This document shows positions 56,401 through 64,000 of a stretch of 64,000 nucleotides of DNA, piece after piece; position 1 is the stretch's first letter; every line of letters begins with the position of its first letter. Location: contig CAKZYA010000061.1 of assembly GCA_937883755.1 (NCBI GenBank), positions 306,121 to 370,120 on the forward strand. Reading direction: 5' to 3'. Position numbers and translations under genes: made by a program. The stretch comes from an uncultured Flammeovirgaceae bacterium. Lineage in GTDB: Bacteria; Bacteroidota; Bacteroidia; Cytophagales; Cyclobacteriaceae. The notes below the pieces were generated by a model. The model made no database searches and was not told where the DNA came from. It saw nothing but the letters and a program-made list of their open reading frames with translations.

Positions 56401-57570
56401 GCCTCAATCGCCTACCAAAAACCATCGGAACGCTGGGAGCAGGGTGGGGTAAGCTTGATTATTCGCGACAGTGGATCGGGAATTTCTTCCCAACAAAAGT
56501 CTCATATTTTTGAGAGATTCTATCAAGCCGAAGGGCTGGAAAGCTTGAGGAGTGAAGGTAGCGGCATTGGGCTTTCGTTTACAAAGAGCCTGGTAGAACT
56601 GCACCAGGGCGGAATTGATTTTAGTAGCGTTCAGGGTCAGGGAACCTGCTTTACTGTAACCTTGCCCCTAAGTAAGTCAGCGTATAAACCAACTGATTTT
56701 GTGAAGGAGCCAGTCTTAGATATTGACTTCAAACTTCCGGCTGATGCCTGGTTAGATTTGGAAGAATTGCCGATAGAAAACAATACTTCGCAAAGTCGAA
56801 ATCTGCCTCAACTTCTCATTGTGGATGACCACGCTGATATTCGGGCATTTGTAAAACAGACCTTTATTGAACAATATAATGTATTAGAAGCTGTTAACGG
56901 ACTGGAAGGCTTGCAGTTTGCTGAAAGAGATCAGCCGGATATTATCATTTCGGATCTGATGATGCCCGAAATGAATGGTCTGGACATGTGCCAGCAGCTA
57001 AAGTCAAACGAAAGCACCAGCCATATTCCGATCATACTTTTAACTGCCAAGGAAACAGAAGAGAACAAATTAGAAGGGTTGAAAACCGGAGCCGATCAGT
57101 ATCTTACCAAACCCTTTAATGTAGAGATGCTCAGGGTATCGGTTGCCAATCTGGTAATAGCCCGGGCTGAGCTAAAGAAACGATTTACGCGGGAGGTCTA
57201 CCTACAACCCTCGGATGTAACTGTAACGTCTGCCGATGAGAATTTTCTCAAGCAGGCTATTGCTTTGGTGGAGGCTAACATGGAAGATCCGGAGTTTAAT
57301 GTTGAAGCGTTGGTAAAAGGTGTCGGCATCAGCCGGAGTAAACTTCACCTGAAGATGAAGGCAGTTACCGGCCAATCCAGTAGCGAGTTTATTCGGACTA
57401 TTCGCCTCAAGCGCGCAGTACAACTCATGGAGAAAAGTGATCTGTCGGTTAAGGAAATCATGTATCAGACTGGTTTTAGCACTCCATCTTATTTCTCCAA
57501 ATGCTTTAAAAAGCAGTTTGGGGTCATTCCCAGTGAGTATCTTAAGCAGGAAAGAGTAGAAGTAGGGTAG
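53410..57570 (+). CDS. Hybrid two-component system sensor-regulator (HTCS)
   Basis: 1386 residues, one-protein PUL regulator. Signal peptide; periplasmic Reg_prop propeller blades at about 25-690 (repeated 'DHQGFLWFGTHDGLNRYD' and 'DRSGNLWIGTGNGLNKL' blades); Y_Y_Y domain at about 743-803; membrane segment at about 803-825; HisKA with phospho-His in ISHEFRTPLTLILGPLEHL (about 865); HATPase at about 970-1087 (NLVSNAFKFTPESGKV, GSGIGLSFTKSLVELH); REC domain at about 1133-1247 with phospho-acceptor Asp in IISDLMMPEMNG; AraC-type helix-turn-helix at about 1287-1383. It senses an oligosaccharide in the periplasm and activates its PUL; the three 21-bp-phased pairs are the best candidate binding sites. 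Confidence 0.95.
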   Translation: MSIFKLSSATTALLLTFQIIWGQTAPLQFEHLTSEHGLTQNDVNCILQDHQGFLWFGTHDGLNRYDGYKFEVFQSDPNDAESISSNLIFTLVEDHQQNLWVGTTGGGINHYNSETGEFTRLVHEPGNDKSLSNNYILSSWVDSKGRVWVGTVDGLNVHVPDSTGQTIGGFSHFFTNRVTYPDPNQRRINTIFESASGILWVGTPAGLSKLESDAAHTHQEFQFVQDIPNIQAINEDKPGNLIVGTKKELYYQQAGPESKKFTLIATVGVNTIVVEPNGDIWSGSNEGIDRFRKGPGKAIPELQEHYINEVANPNSLSKNIVKQLYLDDAGFIWIGTNGGGVNMFNPQKKSFRHYQRNVHSGSISYDKIRSIFEDSQKNLWVGTEGGGVNLLQAGKENYTDFQHITELKNIFAIAETNWDGKKTIWLGSEKEGLYQIRQRESCWVLEPELSTKVASDASVFSLLEDRSGALWVGTYNSGLYRFLPDGAVKNFRHNPANSSSLSDNIVRSILQDRSGNLWIGTGNGLNKLSADELNQDQPSFVSFKNIPGDISSLSFNYVLALHESQQGELWVGTFGGGLNRLNVSPDGTATFSVFKEKDGLPNNVIKSILEDESGNLWVATNKGLCRFDPVQLDFKNYDVSDGLQSNEFSELAAYKRQNGEFLFGGVKGFNVFYPNCISDNLHFPQVAITDFQVFNQSVPVNVEFNGRIVLPKVISLAEKVNLNYWENDFSLEFSALHFASPSKNQYAYMLEGYDEDWVYTNADKRFATYTNLKHGNYNFHIKAANNDGIWNEEPISLAISIAPPFWLSWWAYMLYGAAFLAAIWFIRKYTLIGIWEKHQLELEHLQKEKTEELHQMKLRFFTNISHEFRTPLTLILGPLEHLIQFGSKMEGEDRKGHYLLMQKNARYLLRLVNQLMDFRKIDQGKMKLKLQQEKVGGYMQEILEPFQFVAKKKSVHFEIINDEPELTAWIDKDKLEKILYNLVSNAFKFTPESGKVTASIAYQKPSERWEQGGVSLIIRDSGSGISSQQKSHIFERFYQAEGLESLRSEGSGIGLSFTKSLVELHQGGIDFSSVQGQGTCFTVTLPLSKSAYKPTDFVKEPVLDIDFKLPADAWLDLEELPIENNTSQSRNLPQLLIVDDHADIRAFVKQTFIEQYNVLEAVNGLEGLQFAERDQPDIIISDLMMPEMNGLDMCQQLKSNESTSHIPIILLTAKETEENKLEGLKTGADQYLTKPFNVEMLRVSVANLVIARAELKKRFTREVYLQPSDVTVTSADENFLKQAIALVEANMEDPEFNVEALVKGVGISRSKLHLKMKAVTGQSSSEFIRTIRLKRAVQLMEKSDLSVKEIMYQTGFSTPSYFSKCFKKQFGVIPSEYLKQERVEVG

Positions 57571-57604
57571 GGCCACTATTCTATTCTTTTGCAATCTGAG
57601 TTAA

Positions 57605-57633
57605 ACATACGTGGTATGAAAAAAGACATATGT
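57605..57633 (+). promoter_or_regulatory. Candidate HTCS operator, site 3
   Basis: ACATACGT at 57605-57612 and ACATATGT at 57626-57633, start-to-start 21 bp, ending 81 bp before the ATG of the intact GH29 gene. It is also directly downstream of the HTCS gene. Both boxes match ACATAYGT exactly. Confidence 0.55.
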
Positions 57634-57714
57634 CGTAACCCGGCAATGCATATTCTATCATATTTAACTATCGTTTAACTAGTAGCAACCCCCTGCACTA
57701 CTTACTTATTGGAA

Positions 57715-59244
57715 ATGAAAAAACTAGGCGCACTCGCTATTATTATGTTGGCACTATGGGGCTGTCAGGCAGATGGGCAAAAGCAAGAACCTGAAACAGT
57801 AACCCCACCGGTGTTTGAAGCCAACTGGGAGTCTTTACAGCAGTACGAAACCCCGGAATGGTTTCGCGATGCTAAGCTAGGTATCTTTATTCACTGGGGG
57901 GCTTACGCCGTACCAGCCTACGGCTCAGAGTGGTATCCCCGCCTGATGTACATGGATACCGCTACCTTTTCTGCCCAGCTTAATCCTCAACAAGAAGGCC
58001 CAAACCACGTGTACCTTCACCATAAGGAGAATTATGGAGATCAGAAGGAGTTTGGCTACAAGGATTTTATTCCCATGTTTAAAGCGGAGAATTTTGATGC
58101 TAGGGAGTGGATTAGCCTGTTCAAAAAATCCGGTGCCAAGTACGTAGTACCGGTAGCCGAACACCACGATAGCTTCGCCCTGTACGATTCCAACGTGACC
58201 CGTTGGAACTCGGTGAACATGGGACCAAAACGGGATGTACTCGGTGAACTCTTTGAAGCTGGTCGCGCCGAAGGGCTAAAAATGGGAGCATCTTCTCACT
58301 TGGCATTCAATTGGGCCTTCTTCAACAAGAAAGATCATTTTGACACCGTAGACCCTGAGTACGATGATTTGTACAGTAAAAAAGGGAAGGCGCTGGATGA
58401 ACCCGTCTCGGATGAGTTTAAACAGTGGTGGTGGGAGCGTACCACCGATCTGATTGATAACTATCAGCCAGACATCCTTTGGTTTGACTTCTTCCTAGAT
58501 CAGGAAGCCTTTAAGGAGTACCATCCCAAGATTGCCGCCTACTACTATAATCAGGGACTGGAGTGGAATAAGGAAGTAGTGCTACAGGATAAGAATTTTG
58601 ATTATGAGGCATTTCCACCCGGTACTATGACTCTAGATATTGAGCGGGGTAAGATGTCGGATATTAGCGATGAAGCCTGGCAAACTGATACTTCTATTGG
58701 CAAAAATTCCTGGGGCTACGTAACCAACTGGGTCAGTAAAACTCCCAATACGCTGGTAGATGATCTAATTGATATTGTCAGTAAAAATGGTTGTTTATTA
58801 CTGAACGTAGGACCTAAAGCAGATGGAACCATTCCAGAAGATCAGCAGCAAGTACTATTAGAGATTGGAAAGTGGTTAGAGACCAACGGCGAGGCCATTT
58901 ACGGTACCCGACCCTGGAAGATCTTTGGTGAGGGGCCTACAGAAGTAGCCACTGGGCACCATACCGAAGGCAAAAACCAGGATTTAACCGCCCAGGATTT
59001 CCGGTTTACTACCAAAGGAGACAAACTATACGCTATTGCAATGGATTGGCCTGAAGAAGGAGAATTGCTGATTAAGTCTTTAGGTACTGATGCCGATCAT
59101 TCGGAAAAAGTATCTGGTGCTAAACTACTGGGTAGCGACGCCGATATCAGTTGGGAACAAACCAGTGAAGGGTTATCTATTCAGTTCCCTTCTGAAAAGC
59201 CCGGTGACTATGCTTATGCAATTGAAATTACTATTGACATATAA
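57715..59244 (+). CDS. GH29 alpha-L-fucosidase / alpha-L-galactosidase-type hydrolase
   Basis: About 509 residues; ATG at 57715 gives a lipoprotein signal (LAIIMLALWGCQADG). The GH29 barrel has QYETPEWFRDAKLGIFIHWG, YGSEWYPRLMY, 'KSGAKYVVPVAEHHDSFALY' and 'DILWFDFFLDQEAF', the segment holding the nucleophile aspartate in this family, followed by 'KNGCLLLNVGPKADGTIPED' and a C-terminal beta domain. The acid/base residue is not conserved across GH29 and cannot be read. GH29 includes fucosidases and, in porphyran PULs, alpha-L-galactosidases; with GH117 and sulfatases nearby, the latter is plausible. First gene of a unit with two sulfatases and a reductase. Confidence 0.88.
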   Translation: MKKLGALAIIMLALWGCQADGQKQEPETVTPPVFEANWESLQQYETPEWFRDAKLGIFIHWGAYAVPAYGSEWYPRLMYMDTATFSAQLNPQQEGPNHVYLHHKENYGDQKEFGYKDFIPMFKAENFDAREWISLFKKSGAKYVVPVAEHHDSFALYDSNVTRWNSVNMGPKRDVLGELFEAGRAEGLKMGASSHLAFNWAFFNKKDHFDTVDPEYDDLYSKKGKALDEPVSDEFKQWWWERTTDLIDNYQPDILWFDFFLDQEAFKEYHPKIAAYYYNQGLEWNKEVVLQDKNFDYEAFPPGTMTLDIERGKMSDISDEAWQTDTSIGKNSWGYVTNWVSKTPNTLVDDLIDIVSKNGCLLLNVGPKADGTIPEDQQQVLLEIGKWLETNGEAIYGTRPWKIFGEGPTEVATGHHTEGKNQDLTAQDFRFTTKGDKLYAIAMDWPEEGELLIKSLGTDADHSEKVSGAKLLGSDADISWEQTSEGLSIQFPSEKPGDYAYAIEITIDI

Positions 59245-59305
59245 TTTTTAGTTTAAGAAGTAGTCAAGTAAATTTAGGTATAAGTTTTACACTACTAACC
59301 TATCC

Positions 59306-61195
59306 ATGAAGAGCAAGTTAGGCTTGTCAAAAAAAGCACTGGTGCTTAGCTACACACCAACGATCAGTAGCGCCTTGACTAATAACATAATTTCTCGATT
59401 TGTAGTACTATTTGTTTTATTGGCCTGGGGTTGTTCTACACCTGTTTCCGAACAGCCATCATCTCGTCCAGACGTGATTATCATTATTAGCGATGATCAG
59501 GGTTACGGTGATTTATCCTGCCACGGAAATCCTTATTTAAAAACTCCTAATCTCGACCAGTTATACTCCCAAAGCACAAGACTTACCGACTTTCACGTAA
59601 GTCCTACTTGTGCGCCCACCCGCTCTGCTTTGCTTACCGGACATTACGCTAATCGTACCGGAGTGTGGCATACCATCGGTGGTCGGTCGCTTTTACGAGA
59701 GGGAGAGGTAACAATGGCTAATGTGTTTGCGGATAATGGGTACGCTACCGGTATCTTCGGTAAGTGGCATTTGGGTGATAACGAACCCTTCCTTCCGCAA
59801 AATCGTGGTTTTCAGGAAGTCTTAGTGCACGGTGGTGGGGGAGTAGGGCAACAGCCGGACTACTGGAATAACGACTACTTTGACGATACCTATTTCCACA
59901 ACGGGAAGCCCGAGGAATACAGTGGCTATTGTACCGATGTGTGGTTCGATAATGCGCTGGACTTTATGGGAAATAAAAGTCAGGCAGAACAACCTTTCTT
60001 TTGCTATATCGCTACCAATGCCCCTCACGGCCCTTACTACGTGGAAGACAAGTACGTAACCCCTTACCAGGATAATGAACAAATCTACAACCCAGCTTTT
60101 AACGGGATGATTGCCAATCTGGATGAAAACGTAGGAAAACTGTTGAGGTACCTGGAAGAAAATAATTTGGCTGAAAATACGCTGTTCATTTTTATGACAG
60201 ACAACGGCACCAGTAGCGGAATTGGAAACCGGGATGGAATGCAGATTGGCTATAATGCCGGAATGCGGGGCAAAAAAGGTAGTATGTACGAAGGTGGCCA
60301 TCGGGTTCCGTTCTTTCTTCGCTGGCCAGGAGGTAATGTTCCCACTAACCATGATGTTACTGACTTGACTGCTCACGTTGATGTGCTGCCTACTCTGGTT
60401 GATATGCTGGGTTTACAAGCACCATCTAGTGTAGCGTTCGACGGAACCAGTCTCAAAGACCTCATTCTCAGTAACGATACCAGCCAGGTCTCTTCCCGAA
60501 TACTAATTACCGATTCGCAACGACTGGAATATCCAGAAAAGTGGCGACAATCCGCTACCATGCAGGGGCTGTGGCGGTTGATTAACGGAGAAGAATTATA
60601 CAATCTGGAGCAAGACCCTGGACAGCAAAATGATGTTGCTAATCAGTTTCCAAATAAGAAGGATGAACTTCGGCAAGCCTATAAAAGCTGGTGGGAAGAC
60701 ATTCAGTCTACTTTTGACGATACTCCCCATATCCTAGTCTGTCCACCCCAATCTCCTGTTACTACGTTATACACCCATGATATGCACATGGCCGAGGGGT
60801 ATAATAGTGTGGCCTGGAACCAGCGGATGGTACGGGAGGGAATGCAGAGTGAAGGGTGGTGGGCGGTAGAGTTTCCACAGAGTGGCACCTATCGAGTTAC
60901 GCTTCATCGTTGGCCTCCTCAGCTAGAAGCCAGCTTTAACGAAAGTTTACCTCCTCGTCCGGCAGTACCCGGAACCACCGTAGATTCATTAGCAACCGGA
61001 AAAGCCCTGAGCATTAACCGGGCTTTCATATCGTTGGATGAGCAGCAAGAAGAACTTAACCTTGAGGAATATGAGGGTGTAGTTTCATTTTCAGTGCCAG
61101 TGGAAGTAGGAGAATATGAGCTGCGGGCAAAATTTGAAGACGAAGCCGGTAAGCTGTTCTCTGCCTATTATGTGCAGATAGAGAGGAGAGAATGA
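59306..61195 (+). CDS. S1-family sulfatase with C-terminal extension
   Basis: 629 residues with a lipoprotein signal after a longer N-terminus (VVLFVLLAWGCSTPV). Active-site signature 'VSPTCAPTRSALLTGHYANR' is intact (CxPxR with T in the fourth place), metal ligands are in 'DVIIIISDDQGYGDLSCHG', and FGKWHLGDNEPF carries the GKWH strand. A further C-terminal beta domain of about 150 residues (about 480-629, WAVEFPQSGTYRVTLHRW, AYYVQIERRE) is not found in the shorter sulfatases here and may bind substrate. It acts on the glycan handled by the second PUL. Confidence 0.9.
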   Translation: MKSKLGLSKKALVLSYTPTISSALTNNIISRFVVLFVLLAWGCSTPVSEQPSSRPDVIIIISDDQGYGDLSCHGNPYLKTPNLDQLYSQSTRLTDFHVSPTCAPTRSALLTGHYANRTGVWHTIGGRSLLREGEVTMANVFADNGYATGIFGKWHLGDNEPFLPQNRGFQEVLVHGGGGVGQQPDYWNNDYFDDTYFHNGKPEEYSGYCTDVWFDNALDFMGNKSQAEQPFFCYIATNAPHGPYYVEDKYVTPYQDNEQIYNPAFNGMIANLDENVGKLLRYLEENNLAENTLFIFMTDNGTSSGIGNRDGMQIGYNAGMRGKKGSMYEGGHRVPFFLRWPGGNVPTNHDVTDLTAHVDVLPTLVDMLGLQAPSSVAFDGTSLKDLILSNDTSQVSSRILITDSQRLEYPEKWRQSATMQGLWRLINGEELYNLEQDPGQQNDVANQFPNKKDELRQAYKSWWEDIQSTFDDTPHILVCPPQSPVTTLYTHDMHMAEGYNSVAWNQRMVREGMQSEGWWAVEFPQSGTYRVTLHRWPPQLEASFNESLPPRPAVPGTTVDSLATGKALSINRAFISLDEQQEELNLEEYEGVVSFSVPVEVGEYELRAKFEDEAGKLFSAYYVQIERRE

Positions 61196-61290
61196 AGAGT
61201 TTTATCTCAAAGCATGAGCCCTAAATTGACTTTAAGGAAATACTAGGCAATATCATTCACATGAACCCTAAAGCCATTTAATCTGCCGAT

Positions 61291-62919
61291 ATGCACAACC
61301 GAAACAATCTAAAAATCAAGTCTAGTCCAATAAGCTTCCTACTGAGCGTTTTCACGCTGATGGTAGCTTGCCAGCCGCAGCAAGATTCAACCGAAGAGCA
61401 GGCATCACCCAAACCTAATATTATCTTCATTATGTCGGATGACCATACCACTCAGGCGTTTGGGGTATACGGCAGTCGATTAGCTGAAGTTAATCCAACC
61501 CCGGTGCTGGACGGCTTGGCGGCCGAAGGAATGGTGTTTGATCAGGTATTCTGCAATAACTCTATCTGTACGCCCAGCAGAGCAAGCATTCTCACCGGAC
61601 AATATAGTCAGACCAACGGAGTGATTGACCTGGATGGCGTCCTTCTACCCGAACGGCATCACCTCCCTCGGGAAATGAAGAAACTGGGTTATCAGACCGC
61701 GATTGTCGGTAAATGGCATCTCAAAGAAGAACCCGCTAACTTCGATTACTATGAGGTGTTACCAGGTCAGGGAAAATACTTCGATCCGGAATTTCGAAAA
61801 ATAGGGGAGGGTACCTGGCCGGATAATTTCGTTAGTTACCAAGGACATTCGTCCGATATTATCACGGACCGTACGCTAGATTGGTTAACCAATAAGCGGA
61901 ATAAGGATCAACCTTTCTTCCTGATGCATCATTATAAGGCACCTCACGATGACTTTGAGTTTGCTCCCCGTTACACCGACTACCTAGCCGATACTGAAAT
62001 TCCCGAACCGGCTAGTCTCTACGATCAACCTGATTTTGGCTCCGAAGCAACCCTGGGGAAGAATGACAGCTTAATCCACCGAATTGGTACTTCCGTATCT
62101 GACCGGCACACCTATCGTAGTTATACAGCTCAGTATGGTCTTGAAGCCTCGGATCAGAAGGAGGCTACCCATTTGGCGTACCAGGAATACCTCAAACGCT
62201 ACCTGCGCTGTGTAAAAGGCGTAGATGATAATTTGGGGCGATTGTTCACTTACCTCAAGGAAAATGATTTATGGGAGAATACCGTTATTATGTACACCGG
62301 CGATCAGGGCTTTATGCTGGGTGAGCATGACTATATGGACAAGCGCTGGATGTACGACGAGTCTATGCGTATGCCTTTTATTGTGCATTACCCGGCAATG
62401 GTACAAGCCAATAGCCGGAGCAATGTCTTAATTAATAATACTGATTTTGCCCCTACCATGTTGGAACTGGCGGGGGGGCAGGTTCCAGACTATATGCAGG
62501 GTAAAAGTTTTGCCAGCGTATTGGAGGGCAATGAACCACAAAATTGGCGAGAAGCTACTTATTATCGCTACTGGATGCATATGATGCACCATGATGTACC
62601 TGCAAATTTTGGTATCCGTACCAAAGACTATAAACTCATATTTTATTACGGTTTGCCTAGTGATATGAGCAGTATGGGAAAACCTACTATGCCTTGGCTA
62701 CCAGAATCGTACCCGATTGAACAAACCCCGGCTGCCTGGGAATTTTACGACTTAAGTCAGGATCTAGAGGAATTACATAACCGTTACGGTGATCCGGCTT
62801 ACCAGGAAGTAATCCAGCAACTGAAAGAACAGCTACAAGCCAAGCGAGAGGCATTAAAGGAAACCGACGAAGATTACCCGCACATTCAGGCCGTGATTGA
62901 CGCCCACTGGGACGATTAG
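61291..62919 (+). CDS. S1-family sulfatase
   Basis: 542 residues with a lipoprotein signal (LLSVFTLMVACQPQQD). The catalytic signature NSICTPSRASILTGQYSQTN is complete, with CTPSR at the formylglycine site. Metal ligands are in NIIFIMSDDHTTQAFGVYGS and 'TVIMYTGDQGFMLGEHD', and VGKWHLKEEP provides the GKWH strand. Length and the 'GDQGFMLGEH' motif are those of the iduronate/glucosamine-6-sulfatase-like sulfatases. It lies about 95 bp after the preceding sulfatase gene and probably shares its transcript. It acts in the periplasm or at the outer membrane. Confidence 0.9.
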   Translation: MHNRNNLKIKSSPISFLLSVFTLMVACQPQQDSTEEQASPKPNIIFIMSDDHTTQAFGVYGSRLAEVNPTPVLDGLAAEGMVFDQVFCNNSICTPSRASILTGQYSQTNGVIDLDGVLLPERHHLPREMKKLGYQTAIVGKWHLKEEPANFDYYEVLPGQGKYFDPEFRKIGEGTWPDNFVSYQGHSSDIITDRTLDWLTNKRNKDQPFFLMHHYKAPHDDFEFAPRYTDYLADTEIPEPASLYDQPDFGSEATLGKNDSLIHRIGTSVSDRHTYRSYTAQYGLEASDQKEATHLAYQEYLKRYLRCVKGVDDNLGRLFTYLKENDLWENTVIMYTGDQGFMLGEHDYMDKRWMYDESMRMPFIVHYPAMVQANSRSNVLINNTDFAPTMLELAGGQVPDYMQGKSFASVLEGNEPQNWREATYYRYWMHMMHHDVPANFGIRTKDYKLIFYYGLPSDMSSMGKPTMPWLPESYPIEQTPAAWEFYDLSQDLEELHNRYGDPAYQEVIQQLKEQLQAKREALKETDEDYPHIQAVIDAHWDD

Positions 62920-62970
62920 TTCCTCTTTTTACAGTGCCTGCGTAGAATTCTGATCTGAAAGTTGAACACT

Positions 62971-63933
62971 ATGAGCGACCGCCCAACACCAACCTACCAA
63001 GCCGATATCAACGAATTACGTCTGCCTTTTGATCGGGGTAGTAGATTAGTATACGGTACTTCCGGACTAGGTGGGGTGTGGGGAAAGGTAGACGAAGCGG
63101 AAAGTATTGATTGTCTGTTGTATGCCTTCGAAAACGGCATTACATCGCTGGATACCTCACCTTCCTACCACCGAAGCGAAGAGTTTGTGGGAAAAGCCTT
63201 ACGGCGATGGTTCGGTGAGCGTCCCTTCATCAGTACTAAAGTAGGCCGTTTACCCGCTGAGAAAGCCGACGAATGCTACGTGGATTATTCCGCATCCAGT
63301 ATGCGGCATAGCCTGCAACGCAGTCTGGACCGGCTAGGAGTAGCGCAGGTTGATCTGCTCTTTTTACACGAGCCCCATCTGGTGCCAATGGAGAACATGG
63401 AGGAAATACTGGAAACACTTCGAGAATTTCAGGCTGAAGGGCTTACTCGCTTGCTGGGGGTCGGAGGTAATCCGACCGATGTATTCCGACCGTATGTCAC
63501 CCAAGATAATTTTCAGGTAGTTTCCGGTTTTCTGAAGATAGATGCCTGCAACCTCTCGGCCTTTGAAAAAGATATTCCGTATATTCAAAGGGAAGGAATC
63601 GCTTACTACGCCGCTTCGGCCCTGCATATGGCGCTGCTAGGCTCCCGATTTGAACGATATACGGCTGACCCACCCAATATCGAATGGATCACCGATCAGG
63701 ATTTGAAAGCCGCCACGGCTGTGAACCAACTGGCAGTGAAATACCAAATTCCTTTAGCCACATTCGCCCAACGCTACTTGTTTTCAGTGAAAGAAGCCGA
63801 TAGAGTGGTGATGGGAGCCAGAACTATCAAACAGATACAGGCTACGGTAGTAGATTGGCAGCAGGGAGTTCTTCCCGAAGGATTGTTCCAAGAGATAACT
63901 AATACGATTTACCTATCTAGAGATGATCACTAA
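62971..63933 (+). CDS. Aldo/keto reductase
   Basis: About 320 residues; ATG at 62971 (TTG at 62962 is less likely). The (beta/alpha)8 barrel carries the aldo/keto reductase tetrad: Asp and Tyr in LDTSPSYHRSEEFVG, Lys in ISTKVGRLPAE and His in 'VDLLFLHEPHLVPME'. The cofactor end is 'ADRVVMGARTIKQIQATVVD'. There is no signal peptide, so it works in the cytoplasm on an imported sugar. Relatives include D-threo-aldose/L-fucose and L-galactose dehydrogenases, which would suit the GH29 product; this is inference. It is the last gene of the window; the remaining 67 bp contain nothing recognised. Confidence 0.85.
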   Translation: MSDRPTPTYQADINELRLPFDRGSRLVYGTSGLGGVWGKVDEAESIDCLLYAFENGITSLDTSPSYHRSEEFVGKALRRWFGERPFISTKVGRLPAEKADECYVDYSASSMRHSLQRSLDRLGVAQVDLLFLHEPHLVPMENMEEILETLREFQAEGLTRLLGVGGNPTDVFRPYVTQDNFQVVSGFLKIDACNLSAFEKDIPYIQREGIAYYAASALHMALLGSRFERYTADPPNIEWITDQDLKAATAVNQLAVKYQIPLATFAQRYLFSVKEADRVVMGARTIKQIQATVVDWQQGVLPEGLFQEITNTIYLSRDDH

Positions 63934-64000
63934 TTATTTAAAAACTATGTGAATCAAGGGTAAAAAGCTAGTGAGAAACAGGCGGCTGCTACTCTACCAA

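Overview
The window looks like a chromosome segment of a polysaccharide-degrading Bacteroidota, most likely a marine member of the Cytophagales. The grounds are two SusC/SusD pairs, a FecI/FecR pair, a hybrid two-component system (HTCS), several lipoprotein and Tat-type signal peptides, many S1 sulfatases and glycoside hydrolases, and almost no Shine-Dalgarno sequences. No rRNA gene, intact tRNA gene, CRISPR array or intact transposase was seen.

Layout. (1) 0-8.2 kb is an envelope-transport module: a LolA-like protein, two FtsX/LolCE-type permeases, a LolD-type ATPase, a 30-residue membrane microprotein fitted tightly between neighbours, a beta-barrel protein, and a convergent MMPL/RND transporter. 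(2) 8.2-9.4 kb is decayed DNA with a permease remnant and a degenerate repeat. (3) 9.4-25 kb is a carbohydrate region: a DUF5060/DUF4038 hydrolase, a GntR/FCD regulator, an acetylesterase fused to a GH140-like hydrolase, and a seven-gene minus-strand operon (isomerase/epimerase-like protein, two hydrolases, an esterase, an agarase-like protein, ThuA, PQQ dehydrogenase with cytochrome c). (4) 25.4-36 kb is a first polysaccharide utilization locus (PUL): ECF sigma, FecR, SusC with STN domain, SusD, a small lipoprotein and two sulfatases, one with a degenerate maturation motif. (5) 36.3-37.9 kb is a scar with an FG-GAP pseudogene, split repeat copies, a tRNA-Pro-like 3' end with terminator, and a 20-bp perfect inverted repeat. 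(6) 38-63.9 kb is a second PUL: exported enolase-superfamily enzyme, SusC, SusD, FG-GAP/UnbV protein, DUF5107-TPR protein, two pseudogenes, GH117-like hydrolase, HTCS, GH29, two sulfatases and an aldo/keto reductase.

How they work together. PUL 1 fits FecI/FecR trans-envelope control through the STN domain of its SusC. PUL 2 fits HTCS control. I found a paired ACATAYGT box, the two boxes exactly 21 bp apart, in front of three PUL 2 transcription units (37838, 51583 and 57605). It is my best candidate for the HTCS operator, and it still stands in front of a decayed GH29 gene. GH117, GH29 and S1 sulfatases together suggest a sulfated red-algal galactan of the agar/porphyran type as substrate; this is inference. 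The most unusual items are the 21-bp-phased operator, the microprotein in the Lol-like module, the sulfatase with CSPSL instead of CxPxR, and the tRNA-derived scar between the two PULs.
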